Notes: generated from the letters alone by a model not told the origin. Counted from the stretch's first letter, positions 21,411-32,434 are shown. The stretch: 64,000 nt of DNA from Euglena gracilis (GCA_039621445.1 CP154955.1:25270354-25334353); one strand, 5' to 3'. Numbers and translations: made by a program.

Positions 21411-22732
21411 GCCAAATCTACCCCCCCCCCTCCCCCCCCTGTACAGTTCCAACCCCCTGCCTCCTGGGACCCCGCCTCCCCCCCACTTCCAACCCCCCCC
21501 GAGACAGATGAAAAAAAAAATTAAAAAACGGCATTTTTGAAAACAAAAAAACATGGTTTTTTAAGGGGGTGGTGCGGGTCGGGGGGGGGGGGGGGGTCAT
21601 GGGGGGCTGCGGGGTGGGGGGGGTCATGGGGGAAGTGTGTCACTTTGTAGGTAGTGGGGAGGCAACATCCATGCCGTTGCATCGTGATAAAATTGGTCGG
21701 AATTTTGTTAGGATTTTCTTGACCAACACGTTTTTGGGATGAAGTTTGGGCCATTTTTGACAAAATTCCGTTTTGGGTGTGGAAATGCACCAGTTTTTGG
21801 CACTTCTTTTAAGGGACAAGATTCTTGGCCATTTTTGGGTGTGAAGGTGCATTGGGTGGACAAGGATACATAAAAGTTCATTTTTTTAAAATGTTTTTTT
21901 AGAAAAAACGTTTTTTTTTAAACTCTGCACTCAAAGTATTTTTTTCCACACGTGCCATGAAAAGCATTTTCAAATGAAGGGTCTGGAAAAACTAAAAAAG
22001 CGTCACTTTTTGATGACCCAAAAAATGACCTTAGCACTTTTTCCTCAAAAATGGCCATTTTGCAAGGGAAAAGGTCAATTTTTGCTTTTTCAAAAAGAAA
22101 ACATGTTTTTTTTGTGTTTTTTTTAAAAAAAAACATATTTTTTGTTCTTTTTTTAAAAAAAACATATTTTTTTTCTTTTTTTTAAAAAAACAAAACAATA
22201 TCAACCCTGGCTCAATTCCGCATGGTGTGCCAAGGGGGAGTGATTGAAGCTGCTTCCTGCCTTTCTGCTAAGTGTTTAACGTGACCAGGGTGCAACGTAG
22301 GGCTGAGCTCTTTGGGAAACCGGCCCGGCCCGTCCGGCGGCCCGGCGGACCTAAAGTCCCGGTTTTGACCTAAAGTCGGTTGGCGGCCCAAAACGGGGCG
22401 CTGGCGGGTCGAAAAACGCTCATTTTTGGCTCGGAAACACTTTTTTCGGGTCCGGGAGGTCAAAAAACATGCTTTTGAGTGAAAAAAAATTTGAATTTTT
22501 TTGACTTTTTGATCCAAAAATGGCCAAGTCCACTGGCCAGGGGCGGGCCCCAGCCAGGGGGGGGGGGGGCATGGGGGGGGGGGCGGGTCGGAAAAATTTT
22601 TTTCGCACAAAAACACTTTTTTTGGTTTTCTGAAGTGAAAAAAAGTGTTTTTGAGCGAAAAAAAAATTTCAAAATTTTGGGTCCCGACCTGCCACCCGAC
22701 CCCCCCCTCGCCCAGCCTCCCTGACGGCGCAT
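21411..22732. other. no supported gene; poly-T/A palindrome arrays
   Basis: From 22100 to 22200 several GTTTTTTTTAAAAAAAA blocks lie in tandem. C and G tracts are long. The phrase AAAAGGTCAATTTTTGC..TTTTTCAAAAA is shared with 12.76 kb. Confidence 0.5.
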
Positions 22733-23640
22733 TGGGTCCCCGAATACCCAAAACTGGCCCAAAATTGCACAACCAGACCCCGGGAACCCCAAAAAACGGT
22801 CAACCCCCCCCCCTAAACCTTAAATGATTGAACCCTGGTTTGGGTCCCAACTCCTCGTTTAGCCCGAGATATGGCCAATTTACGGTTTCGGGCCCAAACA
22901 GGCCCGAAATGGCCAAAACTGGCCCAAAACCCCAGAACGACCATATCTCGGGCTAGGCGGGGAGTTGGCACAAACCGCGCATACCGATGGATAGGGCGTC
23001 CAAAAGTTGTGGAATGACGTCCTCTTCACCATGCCCCCCCCCCATATAAGACCTCCCCTCGGGAGCCAAAATCCTAGGGGGGGGGGTCTTATATGGGGGG
23101 GGTCTTATATGGGGGGGTCGGTCCCGGCCAAAGGGCCGGCCTTCGGCCGGTCAGGGGGGGGGGTCTTATATGGGGGGGTCTTATATGGGGGGGGCATGGT
23201 ACTTTTCCTCAACTCCGTAGCGTTTTCGAGATATTTTGAATTTTTCGATTTTTGACCCCAGCCCGGCAGCCCTCGAACCCCTGCAGGGGTCCCCGAATAC
23301 CCAAAAATGGCCCAAAATCGCACAACCAGACCCCGGGAACACCAAAAAACGGTCAACCCCCCCCCCTAAACCTAATGATTGACCCCCTGGTTTGGGTCCC
23401 AACTCCTCGTCTAGCCCGAGATATGGGCAAATTACGGTTTCGGGCCCCGAACGGGCCCGAAATGGCCAAAACTGGGAAAACTGGCCCAAAACCACAAAAC
23501 GGCCGTATCTCGGGCTAGGCGAGGAGTTGGCCCAAACCGCGCATACCGATCGATCGGGCGTCCCAAAGTTGTGGAATGACGTCCTCTTTACTTTTTGTCA
23601 ACTCCGTGGCGTTTTCGAGATATTTTGAAATTTTCGATTT
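22733..23640. repeat. tandem duplication, period about 0.55 kb without the MITE
   Basis: GGGTCCCCGAATACCC, GACCCCGGGAAC, AACTCCTCGT, CGAGATATGG and AACTCCGT(A/G)GCGTTTTCGAG occur in the same order twice. The first copy is interrupted by a 171-bp MITE and the second is the uninterrupted allele-like paralogue. Confidence 0.8.
23029..23199. mobile_element. 171-bp MITE, copy 2 (inverted relative to copy 1)
   Basis: Same ends and centre as 20032-20202, in reverse. The paralogous empty site near 23585-23590 reads CTCTTTACTTTT where the filled site reads CTCTTCA-[MITE]-TACTTTT. This fixes the insertion at a TA dinucleotide, with one copy mutated to CA. Confidence 0.85.
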
Positions 23641-24357
23641 TTTTTGACCGCAAAATGACCCTGCAATTTCCCCGGAAAAAAAAAACGGTAGACAACATTT
23701 TTGCTCGGGACATATCTCCGGACTGGTGGGGAGTTATGGCCACCTGGGCCCCGTCCTTCATAGTCGCGAACCCCCGAAAAACACCCGAACAAAGGCATTT
23801 TCCCTTGAAATGAGTAACCCCCCCCCTAATTGGCCACCTGGGCTCTGGCCAATTAGGGGGGGGGGGGACAAGTAGGGGGGGGGTCACGTTAAAGTGAAAA
23901 CACTGGCTACCATTCTTTTTACAAGAGACAAATATTTCGCAAAATGCATCTGAATTTCGCAAAATCCATCATTGCCAACCTCAATTGGACGAAAAATGTC
24001 GCAACTGTCTCGGGGGTAGGTAGTACAGTTGTGATTTTCTGGGGACCCCCCCCTCCCCCCCCCTGTACAGCTTCCAACCCCCCCCCTCAGACCCCCCCTC
24101 CCCCCCCCTGTGCCTTGTCTCCAGGAGCTGCCTGGTAGCCGGTTTTGTGCTGCTCCTCATCTGAGTGGGGCCAGGCGGGGCCGTTCAACGGGCGGGGGCC
24201 TGCCAGCAGGGTTGGAATTAAAACACCTTGGAGGAGTTAAATACAAAAAAACTGTTTTAAACCTGTTTCAAACAGTTTCCAACCATTCAGATCGCGAAAG
24301 ACAGCCTGATTCCTAACTCCTGTGTCCTGGCGCTTTATGTTCATCCTTTTCAGCACA
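23641..24357. other. no supported gene
   Basis: C/G tracts at 23820-23880 (CCCCCCCTAATTGGCCACCTGGG facing its mirror) form an inverted repeat. The 24118-24210 block repeats 8332-8425. A pyrimidine-rich acceptor (CATCCTTTTCAG) ends at about 24353. Confidence 0.45.
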
Positions 24358-24567
24358 ATGCCTGGTGGAAGACCGACAGATGGTGTTTGGCATTACTTCG
24401 TGAACCACCAATTGTGCGATGGGCGCACTCGTGCTGCTTTTAGATATGGTCCCCCTCGTCCAGCGGACGTGGAGCCAAGCACAACAGTGCAGGGGATTGC
24501 TACGTGCTGGGTTTACAGAAGAAGTATCACCTGTTTGTGTCATCTGACGTTATGGGAAAGACATTGA
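24358..24567 (+). pseudogene. fragment opening with a BED-finger-like motif
   Basis: After TTTTCAGCACA, the same acceptor and leader as at 5.2 kb, ATG opens MPGGRPTDGVWHYF. GRPxDxVWxxF is typical of the start of BED-type DNA-binding domains in hAT-like transposases and host factors. The Cys pair and His that should follow are not convincing, and the frame stops within 70 codons. I treat it as a relic exon, possibly transposase-derived. Confidence 0.25.
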
Positions 24568-25737
24568 CTGCATCAATGTTCAGCCAGATGCAGATGGCGT
24601 TAAAGAAAGTTCAAGAGAAATTGGTGAAAACTATGTGTTGGATTTGTATTGTCAAGCTCCCCATGACAAAGGTTTGCCAAACAATTCTGCCAGTGAATGT
24701 TCATTTTTCTTTTCTACAGTTGTCTGAAGGACAAGATGAGTCATGGATTGATGCGATGACAAGAGAATCAAGATGAGATGGAAGGATTGATAATCTGGAC
24801 CTGAGCATGTCCCTGCTGAACTGCTCCAATTGGTTATCGTTGCGGAGACAACTTGTGTATTTTTTGCTTCTTGTTGCTTGAAGGTTTTTGTTTGTCTTGT
24901 TTGCAATGAAATGCCTCACGTTGGGCCCAAACTGGCCAGCACATCTGGCCCAAAACTGGGCAGCACATCTGGCCGGGTTTGGGCCAGATAGATGTGCTGG
25001 CCAGTTTTGGGCCAGACGCGGTGGCCAGTTATACTGGCAGTTTTGGGCTACAAGTCGTGGCCAGTTTTGGGCCATGGGTCGTGGCTTTGGGTCAGGTCGT
25101 GGCCAGTTTGGCTTTTTGTGGTGGCCCAGGCAAATGAAAGCGTGAAAAGAAAAAAATGTGCTATGCAGACCCGTTTTCCAAAGTAGAATTCCCGCTTTTT
25201 GTCCTTTTGGCCTCCCCCTTCCCTTCGACTGGAACCGGGAATTTTGTTTTTGGTCCCATGCACTTCATGATAATTTTTGACGGTTGGCTGTGCTGCGTGG
25301 ACGTCGCAAGGGCCAAAGACACGTTCCTTCTCGTGTATCAAAGACTAACATTCTGCATTTTGAATGCGTGTCATTCAAGACGAATGCCTGCGGTTTTATA
25401 CGGCGCAGGGCCTCGACTGTTTTTTACTGAATTAAACGACCTGTTTAAAACGACCCGTTTTAAAACAACCAACCCTGCCTGCCAGTGAGCCAATCCATTT
25501 GTAACATTTATATGGATGACTTGTTTGCTCTCAACCTCGATGTCCTCCTGAATGCCGTGCGCTAAGGTTGGACGATTAATCTTAATCGACGGCACCGAAC
25601 GATTAATGCCGATTAATCGGGGGGTGGCGAACGATTACCGAACGATTAATGCCCCCTTTGGGTTCCTAGCATTATGATGACCAACAAACGCTTCGTTTCC
25701 CTTGAATGGATGATATTTTGCGGCTCCCGGTTCTGGC
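24568..25737. other. no supported gene apart from a minisatellite
   Basis: The minisatellite at 24921-25115 is listed separately. GATTAATCG-rich DNA at 25575-25655 has a relative at 27965-28050. Confidence 0.45.
24921..25115. repeat. minisatellite TGGCCAGTTTTGGGCCA
   Basis: Degenerate 20-24-bp units, GTGGCCAGTTTTGGGCCA with CATCTGG or GTCG spacers. A longer array of the same unit is at 33657-34115. Confidence 0.85.
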
Positions 25738-26016
25738 CTGGGGGGGGGGGTAGTGGGGGTCGACCATGGTCGCTCTCGGTCGCTATGGGTGATTCCTACC
25801 GGGATTTTTTTTCACCTTTTTTGCCATGTAGCGGCGTAGGCAACTGTTCCAGGGCCCTAAAATAACAAAATCCCTTGTGTGTGTAACGCCTTTTGCTTGT
25901 ATGTTGCGGCAATTTGCCCGGTTAAACACACTTTGACATTCACAGGCCCACGACCGAGAGCGACCGAGAGCAACCATGGTCGCTCTCGGTCGACCCCCAC
26001 TACCCCCCCCCCCCAG
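25738..26016. mobile_element. inverted-repeat element, 279 bp (family GGCCTGGGG)
   Basis: Left arm CTGGGG..TAGTGGGGGTCGACCATGGTCGC pairs with right arm GGTCGACCCCCACTA..CCCCAG. The interior matches 21127-21410. No coding capacity. Confidence 0.7.
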
Positions 26017-26357
26017 TATATAGCAACCCCCCATATTTTGCCACAGCTGAAACGGGAGGTGGGGCAATGGGTGACCCGAAATGGTTCTCTGGCCATCACT
26101 GCTCGGCCACTTCCTCAGCCTGTGCAATTATGGGAGGGGGTTGCTTTGTATGCGCCAATTTTGGCCAAAGTTGCAATTCAGCCTTGGTGTTTCAGAAGCT
26201 TGTTGTTGAGCGTCTCACCAGAGTCTCCTGCATAGCGACTTGCGCGCTAAGCTGGATGACTCTTCCATCCGTGCTCTGATGTCTGTGCGTATGAATCTAT
26301 CCCGTTTGTTTCCTAACGGGCTCCCCCAAAAGAAAGCAACACACAGTGGAGGCGTGC

Positions 26358-26403
26358 GGACGGACGGACGGACGGACGGACGGACGGACGGACGGACGGA
26401 CGG
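26358..26403. repeat. (GGAC)n tetranucleotide array
   Basis: About eleven GGAC units, with shorter GGACGGACGG runs to 26472. Confidence 0.9.
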
Positions 26404-28244
26404 CTAGAGAAAATTGCTTTCATCTGGACGGACGGCTGGACAGGGTTCATTTTGGCTGGACGGACGGACGGCTAGGTTGGTCTCAAAATCGCGAAACGTC
26501 TGGCGCAGGCGACCACGCCCGGTATTTCCTAATTGTGTGTCAGGAAAGTGTTTATGCCCCTTGGAATTCTTTGTTTATCTTTATTCTGCCTTCAGGTACA
26601 AGCTATTTGAAGGAAAGGGAATGCAGTCATGCAAGGTTTTTTGAACATTGAAGCAGGTACGCCCATCTGAAAGTGTCTTTTGAAGAATGATTCTACTGGT
26701 CTTTTCTAATGCATCTGGACCACTTTAAAAAATGTGGCATTTTCTCCAAAATTTGGTCCGCTGGGTGACAATTTTGAGTCCCACCCTCTTGTGTGGCATG
26801 TCTTCTGTTGGGCGTTCTGGTTTTGTGTCATTTTCTGAGCGTTCTCATGGTTTTCTGGTTGTGTTTTACAGTTTTGGAACTTTTGCTGCCATTTCACAGA
26901 GCTCCAGCTGCAGCTCTGTGTCTTGGGCCTGGTGACTTGGGGACATTTTGGCCTTGCATTCTGTGTTTTCTTGCTTTCCAATTTACTTTCCTTCGCCTTC
27001 AAACTGTAATTCTGTAAATTGAACCCCCGATCTGCCATTGCGTCGTTTTTTTGTACCACATTACCTGCCATCTTTTTTTTTGTCATTCATCTGTCATCCT
27101 TGTCTCACAGGTTGAAGTGTGAAGAAGCAGAAGATGAACCAAGAACCAAGATGAAGAGTAATGAAGTGAAGGATTTAAAACTGTTTTTGTCAGGGTCGTT
27201 TGGTATTTGACAGAAAAACACAGGACCCTGTTGCTGTAAACTGCGCTTTCTTCTTTGTTGCCATGTTCACCTTTTCTTTCTGCCTTTGCAGTTCAAGGTT
27301 GTTTGATTGTTTTTTGCCAAGGGCATTTGAAAAGGCTTTGTTGCAGCGTTCTCGTTCTGAAAACATTCTGTTCAGCCCCCCCCTAGTTTGGTGCCATCTT
27401 GGGCCAGACCTTGGGGCATTTTGGGACCCACGTCTTGGTTTAGTTCTTAAAATCTTTGAGACTGCCCCAGTTTGGGAAGCACTTTTAGTGCCACAGGTGG
27501 GAACCAGTTTTGGTGCCACATGTGGGGACCACTTTTTTGGGGGGGCCTCGGGCACGTTTCTTTTTTTTCCGGAGCACCCACAGGATAAAGCCATCAGGCT
27601 GGCCGCTTTTCGGTCCGAACATTCAGTACGGGGACCTTGTGCAAGAAAACTTTGACAACGGCGAACATAGTCCCGTCCAAAACACACACGTTCATTTTCT
27701 GCTCCAGCCAAGTCTTAGTGCGGCGTGCGTATTGTTTGGTCTGGATAGCCGGGCGGCTAGCGAAAGTGGCTTTCATCTGCACGGACAGCTGGGGGCAGGC
27801 ATGTTGGCTGGCTAGTTTGGTCTGCCAGCCGGCTAGGTTGGTCTGGCCAGCCGGCTAAGTTGGTCCGGCCAAACGCCCCCAGTGACATTTCTGTGAGACA
27901 GAGCCTCCAAAATGATCACTCCCAAGTGTTTTCTTGCACTGCATTTTCAATGGTTTCCTTGGGAAGACCGATTATTTCGATTAATCACCCCCTGGCCGAA
28001 TGAACGATTAATCAAGGGGTGGCGAACGATTAATCAAAAAATCGATTAAGCGAAACAACCTTACGTGCGCTCGGCAACCTTTGCCTTGCGTCAATAGATT
28101 TGGAATGTATCTTGTTGCTTGATCGGCAAACAAGGTCCATGCCACAGACAGGTTTTTTGTATTAAAACAAAGCAAAAAACTTTCATGAATAAAAAACGGT
28201 TTAAAAACGGTTTTTTGTTTTAAAAAAGGGTGTTTTTTTAAATA
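26404..28244. other. no supported gene
   Basis: Less homopolymer-rich than the DNA to its left. Open frames such as 27200-27655 carry no recognised domain. At 27960-28050 the DNA is rich in CGATTAATC, like 25.6 kb. AT-rich TTTAAAAACGGTTTT lies just before the DIRS element. Confidence 0.4.
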
Positions 28245-28366
28245 GACCATTCGGGCTCCGCACTGCGAGATGGTGAGGTCCTGCTTTCCTTGCCGGCTGT
28301 TCTGTTGTGGTGTGTTTGTGCGTGCGCGGGGGGTGCTTCTTACTGCTTTTTGTTGCCGGAGTTGGC
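28245..28366. repeat. DIRS left inverted terminal repeat
   Basis: 28268-28366 is the reverse complement of 32644-32742, and 28245-28281 is the reverse complement of 32395-32430. Confidence 0.88.
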
Positions 28367-28439
28367 TGATTCCTAATTCTGCCCTTCGACCTCAAGGAGA
28401 AAGAAATTTCAACTCAACGAGTTCAGCAACGTTCAGCAA

Positions 28440-29504
28440 TTGGATCAATCAATACTGAGAAGGAAGAGCAATTCAGACGACACGGAAAAGCGGAGGAAGG
28501 AAATTTTTGTTTCCATGAGAGATGCACCAGACCTGGCGTCCAGCAGCCCAGTGGAGCAAAAAAGAACCCCAGGGAAGACAGCAGAAGCTGGAGAAGAGGG
28601 AGTTCCAGCAGGCGCCGGAGCAACCAACATGGAACCAAGCTGTCGAGCTGCAGCACAAGGAGTTTCAAGGAAGAAACGGGAAGTGGAGAAGAGTGGAGGA
28701 GCAGCAGAAGCTGGAGACGACGACGGGGCAGGAGCACAACACCAGTCCGTGGCCGTCGCAACCCCCACATCTTCCATTTTCCCAAAAAATTTTCAATTCC
28801 AATCATTCAACGACGGCCATGGACCCTGGACATTGGTGGCCAGAAAGTCGAGGAGACAAAGACAACAACAGCCCACAGCCCAGAGGGCAAGAAATGGGGA
28901 GACAGGTCGAGAAGACTACCCCCCCGGTTTCCCATCACCACCCCCCTCTCAGGGGGAACATTCCAAAGAAAGCATTACATCAAGGGCATGGCGACCCTTT
29001 TCAACAAGGCTATGGCAGCCATCATTATCAAGGGCATGGAGCCCAACTGCAAGGCTATGGAAGCCAGAAGCAAAGGCTGAAAGGCCCCAGGGGAAAGGTA
29101 TGTCCAACTTACCCCACAGCTGCCTTAAACATAAACCCTTCAGGGACTGCCAATCAATGCAGCAAACAGCCCCCCCATCGGGGACAGAAGGCCAATGGAG
29201 GCCACTGTATTCAAAATCAAGAGGCCAATGGAGGCCATTTTATTCAGAGTCAAAGAGCTGCCCATTCAAGCAAGCAGCCCCCCTTTCAGGGGAAGGCCAA
29301 TGGAGGCCATTATATCCAAGAGGCCAATGGAGGCCAGGGGGCAAATATCAAGGCCAATGGAGGCCATTTCAATCAAAATCAGGTGGCCATGGGAGGCCAA
29401 TGCATTCAAGACCACAGCCCTTGGGGGGGAGGCCCAAGATTGGCTGCACCAGGGCCCCCCCAGAAGATAATCAGCCCACACCCCCCAGCTTTATATTATA
29501 TTAG
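28440..29504 (+). CDS. DIRS gag-like ORF1
   Basis: Open frame of 354 codons whose first in-frame ATG is 28515; upstream sequence in the terminal repeat is also open. It is charged at the start (RRKSNSDDTEKRRK), then GPWTLVARKSRRQRQ, then Pro/Ser-rich, and it ends in a run of QWRP(L/F)Y repeats. The repeats and basic residues suit a nucleic-acid-binding gag, but there is no CCHC knuckle. It ends with TAG 29502-29504. The frame remains the same in the following RT-coding sequence, so gag and pol are separated by one stop. A second frame (28522-29514) is open over almost the same DNA and reads GGHxIQ repeats. I prefer the first because of its continuity with pol. Confidence 0.6.
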   Translation: MDQSILRRKSNSDDTEKRRKEIFVSMRDAPDLASSSPVEQKRTPGKTAEAGEEGVPAGAGATNMEPSCRAAAQGVSRKKREVEKSGGAAEAGDDDGAGAQHQSVAVATPTSSIFPKNFQFQSFNDGHGPWTLVARKSRRQRQQQPTAQRARNGETGREDYPPGFPSPPPSQGEHSKESITSRAWRPFSTRLWQPSLSRAWSPTARLWKPEAKAERPQGKGMSNLPHSCLKHKPFRDCQSMQQTAPPSGTEGQWRPLYSKSRGQWRPFYSESKSCPFKQAAPLSGEGQWRPLYPRGQWRPGGKYQGQWRPFQSKSGGHGRPMHSRPQPLGGRPKIGCTRAPPEDNQPTPPSFILY

Positions 29505-29510
29505 ACCCCA

Positions 29511-30080
29511 GTGATGGGGCAGCCAGAGATGACCCCAGTGATGGGGCAGCCAGGGGGAAGGACCCCAGTGATGGGGCCTGTGGAATCCCCAGACACATTA
29601 CACCCAGGGGTGCCCCCATTCATGGCCCTGCAGGCCAGCATTCCCCATTGGGTCAAGGCAGGGGCCAGCACAGAGGTATTAAACCTGATAAGGGAAGGGG
29701 TCAGGGCAGATCTTCCCCTCCCCCCTCAGATGTCCTTAAAAATTCCCTTCAAAACTCCCCAAGAAATAATGACTGCCCAGAACATTCTGAGAGAATACGA
29801 ATGTGCAGGGGCAACCAGGCAAATCCCCCCAGAGGAAGCAAAACATTTTGTCCCTTATTTTATCATTTCCAAAAAGGAAGGGGAAAAGACCAAGGAAAGA
29901 CTGATTTCAGATTGTCGACAGTTAAATCTCCACTTCACCCCCCAGAAGTTCAGATTGGAACACATGGGAAACATCTTCCCATATCTCAGAAAGGGTTGGT
30001 TCTGTGGAAAAATAGACCTGAAAGATGCATATTTCCACTTAAAACTGCACAGCAGTCTGGAAAAACATGTGTGCATGCAG
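29511..30080 (+). pseudogene. DIRS pol, N-terminal reverse transcriptase segment
   Basis: Same frame as gag. It reads FVPYFIISKKEG, RLISDCRQLN, then GKIDLKDAYFHLKLH, the first RT palm motif with its catalytic Asp (LKDAY), matching the Ty3/DIRS type. At 30082-30090 a run of nine G ends the useful frame. With eight, the frame would continue into the next segment without loss. RT copies element RNA into DNA in the cytoplasm or nucleus. Confidence 0.8.
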
Positions 30081-31005
30081 GTGGGGGGGGGAAACGTGGC
30101 AATTTCAAGCTGCATGCTTTGGTATAAGCAGCCTGCCACAAAAATTTATGACTCTCATGAGAGTTTGGGAGAGAAAATGGAGAAAGGAAGGAAAGGTAGT
30201 TTTCATCTACCTAGACGACATTTTGCTGTTAGCCCCCAGCAGAAAGACAGCAGCCCAGCATTTGGCAGAAATGAAAAAAGATCTTTTACTGGCAGGTTTC
30301 AGAATAAACCTCCCCAAATCATGTCTGGAACCAACACAAGAAATAAAGCATTTGGGCCAGTGGATCAATTTGAAAAAAGGCCAGCTGGAAATTCCACAGG
30401 AAAAATTAAAATCCCTAAGAAAGGAATTAGGAAAGGTGCTGAGAGCACAAAAGATGAGCTGCAGAAAACTCAGCTCTATTGTAGGGCAAGTCAGAAGCTA
30501 TTTAGTTTCCATGCCTTTTCTCAGAATCCTGACAGATCAACTTTGCAAAATGGTGGATTTACACACAAAGTGGGGTTGGGACCACACCCTGACCATTCCC
30601 CAGGGGGTCAAAGATCAAATTGTGGAGTTAAAAACGTTTTTGCAGCCAGGTGTTGGCAGGGCATTTCAATCCCAGGCCTCTCAGGAACTGTTCTCAGACA
30701 GCAGCACCTGGCAGTGGGGGGGGCTGGACAAAAATTCAGGCCAAAAAGTGCAGGATTTTTGGAGGGACCTGCACATCCTTCACATCAACCAAAAAGAGTT
30801 GATGTCAGCAGTGGAGACAGTAAAAAGTCTGGCCAAACCAAAGCAAACAATAATGCTTCATGTGGACAGCCAGGTGGCTGTAAGTTATTTAACAAAATGG
30901 GGAGGCAGAAAGCCCTACCTAAATTCCATCTTAAAACCCCTGCTGTATCACTGTCAGGAAAAGAAAATCAATTTGCAGGTGGTTTGGGTTCCCACAAAAG
31001 AGTAA
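30081..31005 (+). pseudogene. DIRS pol, RT palm/thumb and RNase H segment
   Basis: The second frame continues the palm (CFGISSLPQKFM), the catalytic YLDD box at about 30207-30222, the thumb (LGQWINLKKG) and RNase H. In RNase H, LFSDSSTWQWGG gives the first Asp, INQKELMSAVE the Glu, LHVDSQVAVSYL the second Asp, and VVWVPTKE the C-terminal end. TAA at 31003-31005 falls where related proteins read a short Glu-Asn-Leu-Ala-Asp stretch; the sequence resumes at once with LADSLTR. So the stop is a point defect inside an otherwise continuous frame. Confidence 0.82.
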
Positions 31006-31530
31006 TTGGCAGACTCCCTGACCAGGGAGCAAAAGGACCCAGGGGATTATACCCTAAACTTGACAATCTTTCACCAAATTCTGAAATTTTTCAGAAAGGA
31101 CATTACCCCAGAGGTGGACATGTTTTGCACACCCAGCAACAAAAAATTTCCCCAGTTTGTTTGTCGATACCCCCACCAAGGGGCTTTGCTAGTGGATGCC
31201 TTGAAGGCCGATTTGAAGGGTCTCCCCCCAGTTTATGCCAACCCTCCCTGGAGCATCATTCCCCAGTGGGTTCAGAGATTAATGTTAAACCCAGACCTAA
31301 CATGTCTGTTGATCGTACCCCACTGGGCTTCGACATCATGGTGGCGCCAATTAATGGCAATCAGACAGCCAGGCAGCAAAGTTTTGCTGGTCCCCCCCCA
31401 ATGGGGTCTATTCACCAACTGCTGGGGGGAGGAGATGCCCCCCCCAAGGTGGAATTTGGCCTGCTTGATTGTGTCAGGCAAATATTACAATCCCAGGAAG
31501 TTTCGATGTCCAGTATCAACACTTACATAA
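31006..31530 (+). CDS. DIRS pol, Dam-like DNA adenine methyltransferase domain
   Basis: Frame continuous with RNase H apart from the preceding stop. EVDMFCTPSNKKFP is followed by PPVYANPPWSIIP and LLIVPHWASTSWW. NPPW is the motif IV (D/N-PP-Y/F/W) of N6-adenine methyltransferases. A domain of this kind after RNase H is characteristic of DIRS elements and of the phage Dam family. The order D-x-F, NPP, then a Trp-rich strand equals that in the gene at 42932 and the pol at 52 kb. A glycine-rich SAM loop is not obvious, as usual for this group, so activity is uncertain. Confidence 0.75.
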   Translation: MADSLTREQKDPGDYTLNLTIFHQILKFFRKDITPEVDMFCTPSNKKFPQFVCRYPHQGALLVDALKADLKGLPPVYANPPWSIIPQWVQRLMLNPDLTCLLIVPHWASTSWWRQLMAIRQPGSKVLLVPPQWGLFTNCWGEEMPPPRWNLACLIVSGKYYNPRKFRCPVSTLT

Positions 31531-32434
31531 AAAATCTGGGAAATGTCAAGAGATATGACTCAGCCTTTAGGACATTGATGGGCCAATTATTGCAAAAAGG
31601 GGTGCCTCTGCAGAAGTGCACAGTCCCCAAGATGGCTGAAGCCATCCTTGATCTTGCTGTTCATAGCATCAACACTGCACGAAATGCATATGCAGCAGCC
31701 TTATTACTCCCAGGGTTTGGGTCTTTGAGATTTTCCCCTCTTCTGGCTCCATTGAAAAGGAAGTGGAATGCCAATGTCTGCAAGTATGCCCACTTTTGGG
31801 ACCCCACTGATTTCCTGGAGAACATCATGAGGAATTCCACACCCCTCTCAGACCTATCTGTGAAAGAGCTCAGAAACAGACTCATCATCTGTTGGAGGCT
31901 TTTAGCCCTCCACAGGGGGGTTGATTTAGCCAGGACACAGCGAAAAATCAGTTTTGTGGGAGAAAAAATTTTCATTTTGTTGCAAAGGAAAGGGTGGCAA
32001 TTCCCAAGATGGGAAGAAGTTTTGAATCTGCCACACACCCCCCTCATAAGCCCTTGGCATTTATTGAAAGAGTATGTGGAAAGGACAGCCCACATGGTTG
32101 GACACAAAAATAATTTGTTATGGTCTTTGGATGGTAAAAGACCTTTGACATCAGAAAGGGTGAATTCCTTGACCAGAGAAATTCTGCAAGAGGGGGGGGT
32201 TGACACCACCCACTGGAAACCCCACAGCACCAGAGGGGCTGGGGTTTTATGGTGGAAAAATGCTGGTTTGCAAGTGGAAGAAGTCCAGCAGCTGGGTCAG
32301 TGGAAAAATTTTGGGGCATTCCAAGCTCATTATTTAAGGCTGGGAGTCGTGTCAAAAATTCAAAATATTATGGCCCAAAGGGGGGTGCACAGTACCTCAC
32401 CATCTCGCAGTGCGGAGCCCGAATGGTCTCGGAC
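31440..32434 (+). CDS. DIRS tyrosine recombinase
   Basis: Back in the first frame. The domain begins around SINTYIKNLGNVKRYDSAF, which overlaps the methyltransferase end by up to about 90 nt. Catalytic set: Arg in LLALHRGVDLART, His-x-x-Arg in HSTRGAG (near 32223), Trp in LGQWKNFGAFQ, and the nucleophile Tyr in AHYLRLG (near 32330). This R-HxxR-W-Y set is that of tyrosine recombinases; it replaces integrase in DIRS elements and joins a circular cDNA to the genome. The open frame runs on through the complementary region and right repeat to 32834, past the element, so the exact C-terminus is unclear. Confidence 0.82.

Noticed and set aside
26358-26472. Telomere-like array
   Set aside because: GGAC tetramers are a microsatellite; they are internal and match no known telomere unit.
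30067-31530. GTG or TTG starts giving separate RNase H and methyltransferase genes in the DIRS element
   Set aside because: The frames join directly; the intervening TAA interrupts a conserved region and no ATG context exists.
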